A DNA stretch of 64,000 nt from Halosimplex aquaticum (GTDB taxonomy: Archaea; Halobacteriota; Halobacteria; Halobacteriales; Haloarculaceae): assembly GCF_028747785.1 (NCBI RefSeq), contig NZ_CP118158.1, positions 4,154,001-4,218,000 on the forward strand, in the 5' to 3' direction. The position numbers and the translations under genes were made by a program. The stretch's first letter is position 1. Every line of letters begins with the position of its first letter. Shown here piece after piece: positions 63,008 to 64,000 of this stretch. A model generated the notes under the pieces. It was not told where the DNA came from. It did not search any database and saw only the letters and a program-made list of their open reading frames with translations.

Positions 63008-64000
63008 TCACCCCTCGTCGCGGTCGTCGACGAGGTCCTCGTACCGCGCGCCGGTCTGTTTCAGCGTCTCCGTCGAGTAGAGCCGCTCGTGGTCGTAGGG
63101 CAGGTACTCGCCGGCCAGCTCGTCGACCTTCTCGTCGACGGCCTCCTGCTCGCGCCCGTGGATCATCGTGAAGAGGTTGTACGGCCACTCCTGGTCCGGA
63201 CGCCGCGGCCGGTGATAGCAGAGCGTGACGTACGGGAGCCGGCCCACTTCGACGCCCCGCTCGTCCAGTTCGTCGTCCGGCAGGTCCCAGACGACCATGC
63301 AGTTGGCGTCGAAGCCCGTCGCGAGGTGGTTGACGACGCAGCCGATCCGCTTGATGCAGCCGTCTGCGAGCAGTCGGTCGACGCTGTCGAGCACGTCCGC
63401 CACCGGCGCGTCGACCGCCTCGGCCACGTCCCCGTACGGCGTCGCGGTGAGCGGGAACCCCTCCTGGACCTCCAGCAGGATCCGGCGGTCGAGGTCCGTC
63501 AGGTCCGCGGCGGCCCGCTCGCTGATCGTCGTCGCCGCCACGTCGGTCTCGGCGAGGCTCTCGCGGGCGAACCGGTCGGTGTTGACGACGGGGAACTCCA
63601 GGTCGATGTAGAAGTCCGTCAGCATCGGGAGGACGAGCACGGCGCAGCCGGTCCGCTCCTCGATCTCGGCGAGGATGGCGTCGCGCCGCTCCTTCGACGC
63701 GGCGGTCACCACGAACCACATGTTCCACTCGTGGTCGCGGGCGTAGTTGTGATTGACCTGGTCGTACTCGTTGATCACCGCCGCGACCTCGTCGAACCGG
63801 TCGACGGGCGCTTTGACTGCCGCCAGGGTCGAACTGCCGATGACCGGGGGGTTGAGCACGGGGCCGAACCGCCGGAAGACCCCCTCGTCGTAGAGCCGCT
63901 GGACCCGCTCCAGCGCCTCGGTCTCGTCCACGCCCACGTCGGCGGCGACGGCCTCGAAGGGCCGCTCCGCCACCGGGAACCCGCTCTGCCAGCCGTCGAC
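63008..64000 (-). CDS. Siroheme decarboxylase, AhbA/AhbB-type two-domain protein (5' end outside window)
   Basis: The frame stays open to the window end, so the N-terminus is missing. The visible 330 residues hold two AsnC/Lrp-like halves: DGWQSGFPVAERPFEAVA with FRRFGPVLNPPVIG in the first, and LLEVQEGFPLTATPYGDVAE with IKRIGCVVNHLATGFDANCMVVWDLP in the second. This double layout matches AhbA-AhbB (NirD/L-like) proteins, which remove two carboxyl groups of siroheme in the alternative haem route. The DNA-binding helix is used for the active site, not for regulation. I infer a fused subunit pair. Confidence 0.88.
   Translation of the reverse strand, partial: VDGWQSGFPVAERPFEAVAADVGVDETEALERVQRLYDEGVFRRFGPVLNPPVIGSSTLAAVKAPVDRFDEVAAVINEYDQVNHNYARDHEWNMWFVVTAASKERRDAILAEIEERTGCAVLVLPMLTDFYIDLEFPVVNTDRFARESLAETDVAATTISERAAADLTDLDRRILLEVQEGFPLTATPYGDVAEAVDAPVADVLDSVDRLLADGCIKRIGCVVNHLATGFDANCMVVWDLPDDELDERGVEVGRLPYVTLCYHRPRRPDQEWPYNLFTMIHGREQEAVDEKVDELAGEYLPYDHERLYSTETLKQTGARYEDLVDDRDEG

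Noticed and set aside
1..64000. tRNA or CRISPR features
   Set aside because: I looked for the T-loop motif GGTTCGAATC and for regularly spaced direct repeats and found none. An unusual or split tRNA could still escape a reading by eye.

Overview
The window is a GC-rich, gene-dense stretch of a haloarchaeal chromosome (class Halobacteria). The evidence is a sensory rhodopsin with its transducer, a TFB initiation factor, very acidic proteins, twin-arginine exported proteins, a geranylgeranyl reductase for archaeal lipids, MptA, HalX and HalOD1 domains, and several protein families known mainly from haloarchaea. Many genes have an AT-rich TATA-like element about 26-28 bases before the start codon, which fits mostly leaderless mRNAs. 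I used this spacing to choose many starts. I saw no tRNA, rRNA, CRISPR array, transposase or integrase.

Layout. 0-3 kb: 3' end of a phototaxis transducer gene, an SRII-like rhodopsin and TFB. 3-10 kb: acyl-CoA and methylmalonyl-CoA enzymes (MaoC-like hydratase, 3-hydroxyacyl-CoA dehydrogenase, epimerase, mutase large subunit) with a class V aminotransferase and a Nudix protein. 10-16 kb: an exported FG-GAP-like protein, a GH2 glycosidase and a CARF-like regulator. 16-25 kb: two Nudix-type proteins, glyA, panB, an iron-type binding lipoprotein behind a DtxR-like palindrome, and an S66 peptidase. 25-31 kb: ferredoxin and geranylgeranyl reductase, a type IV pilin, an M20 amidohydrolase, a uS10 paralogue and an Ap4A-type Nudix hydrolase. 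31-38 kb: a possible Fe-S nuclease (DUF5787), a response regulator, and an operon with PolX and a Mut7-C ribonuclease. 38-44 kb: a PAPS-reductase-family protein, an arylsulfotransferase-like protein, a winged-helix regulator with a membrane partner, and an ABC-2 exporter.

The most distinctive region is 44.6-50.9 kb: a von Willebrand A protein, a Ser/Thr kinase with an FHA-like tail and a PP2C phosphatase joined by ATGA overlaps, followed by a zinc-ribbon/FHA protein and a membrane/zinc-ribbon protein. The core resembles the bacterial TerY-P triad (VWA, kinase, phosphatase) but has no tellurium-resistance genes beside it. It is my best candidate for an under-described system.

51-64 kb: an AMP-forming acyl-CoA synthetase facing a GNAT acetyltransferase, NAD kinase, a KaiC-like ATPase, a second arylsulfotransferase-like gene between two DUF457 paralogues, a 3Fe-4S-type ferredoxin, two UspA proteins, MptA, a HalX response regulator and a two-domain siroheme decarboxylase cut by the window end. 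Two copies of a 240-310 bp structured repeat lie 14 kb apart in opposite orientation (6656-6898 and 20572-20881). The 3' end of the winged-helix gene is duplicated around a short inverted-repeat segment near 41 kb.
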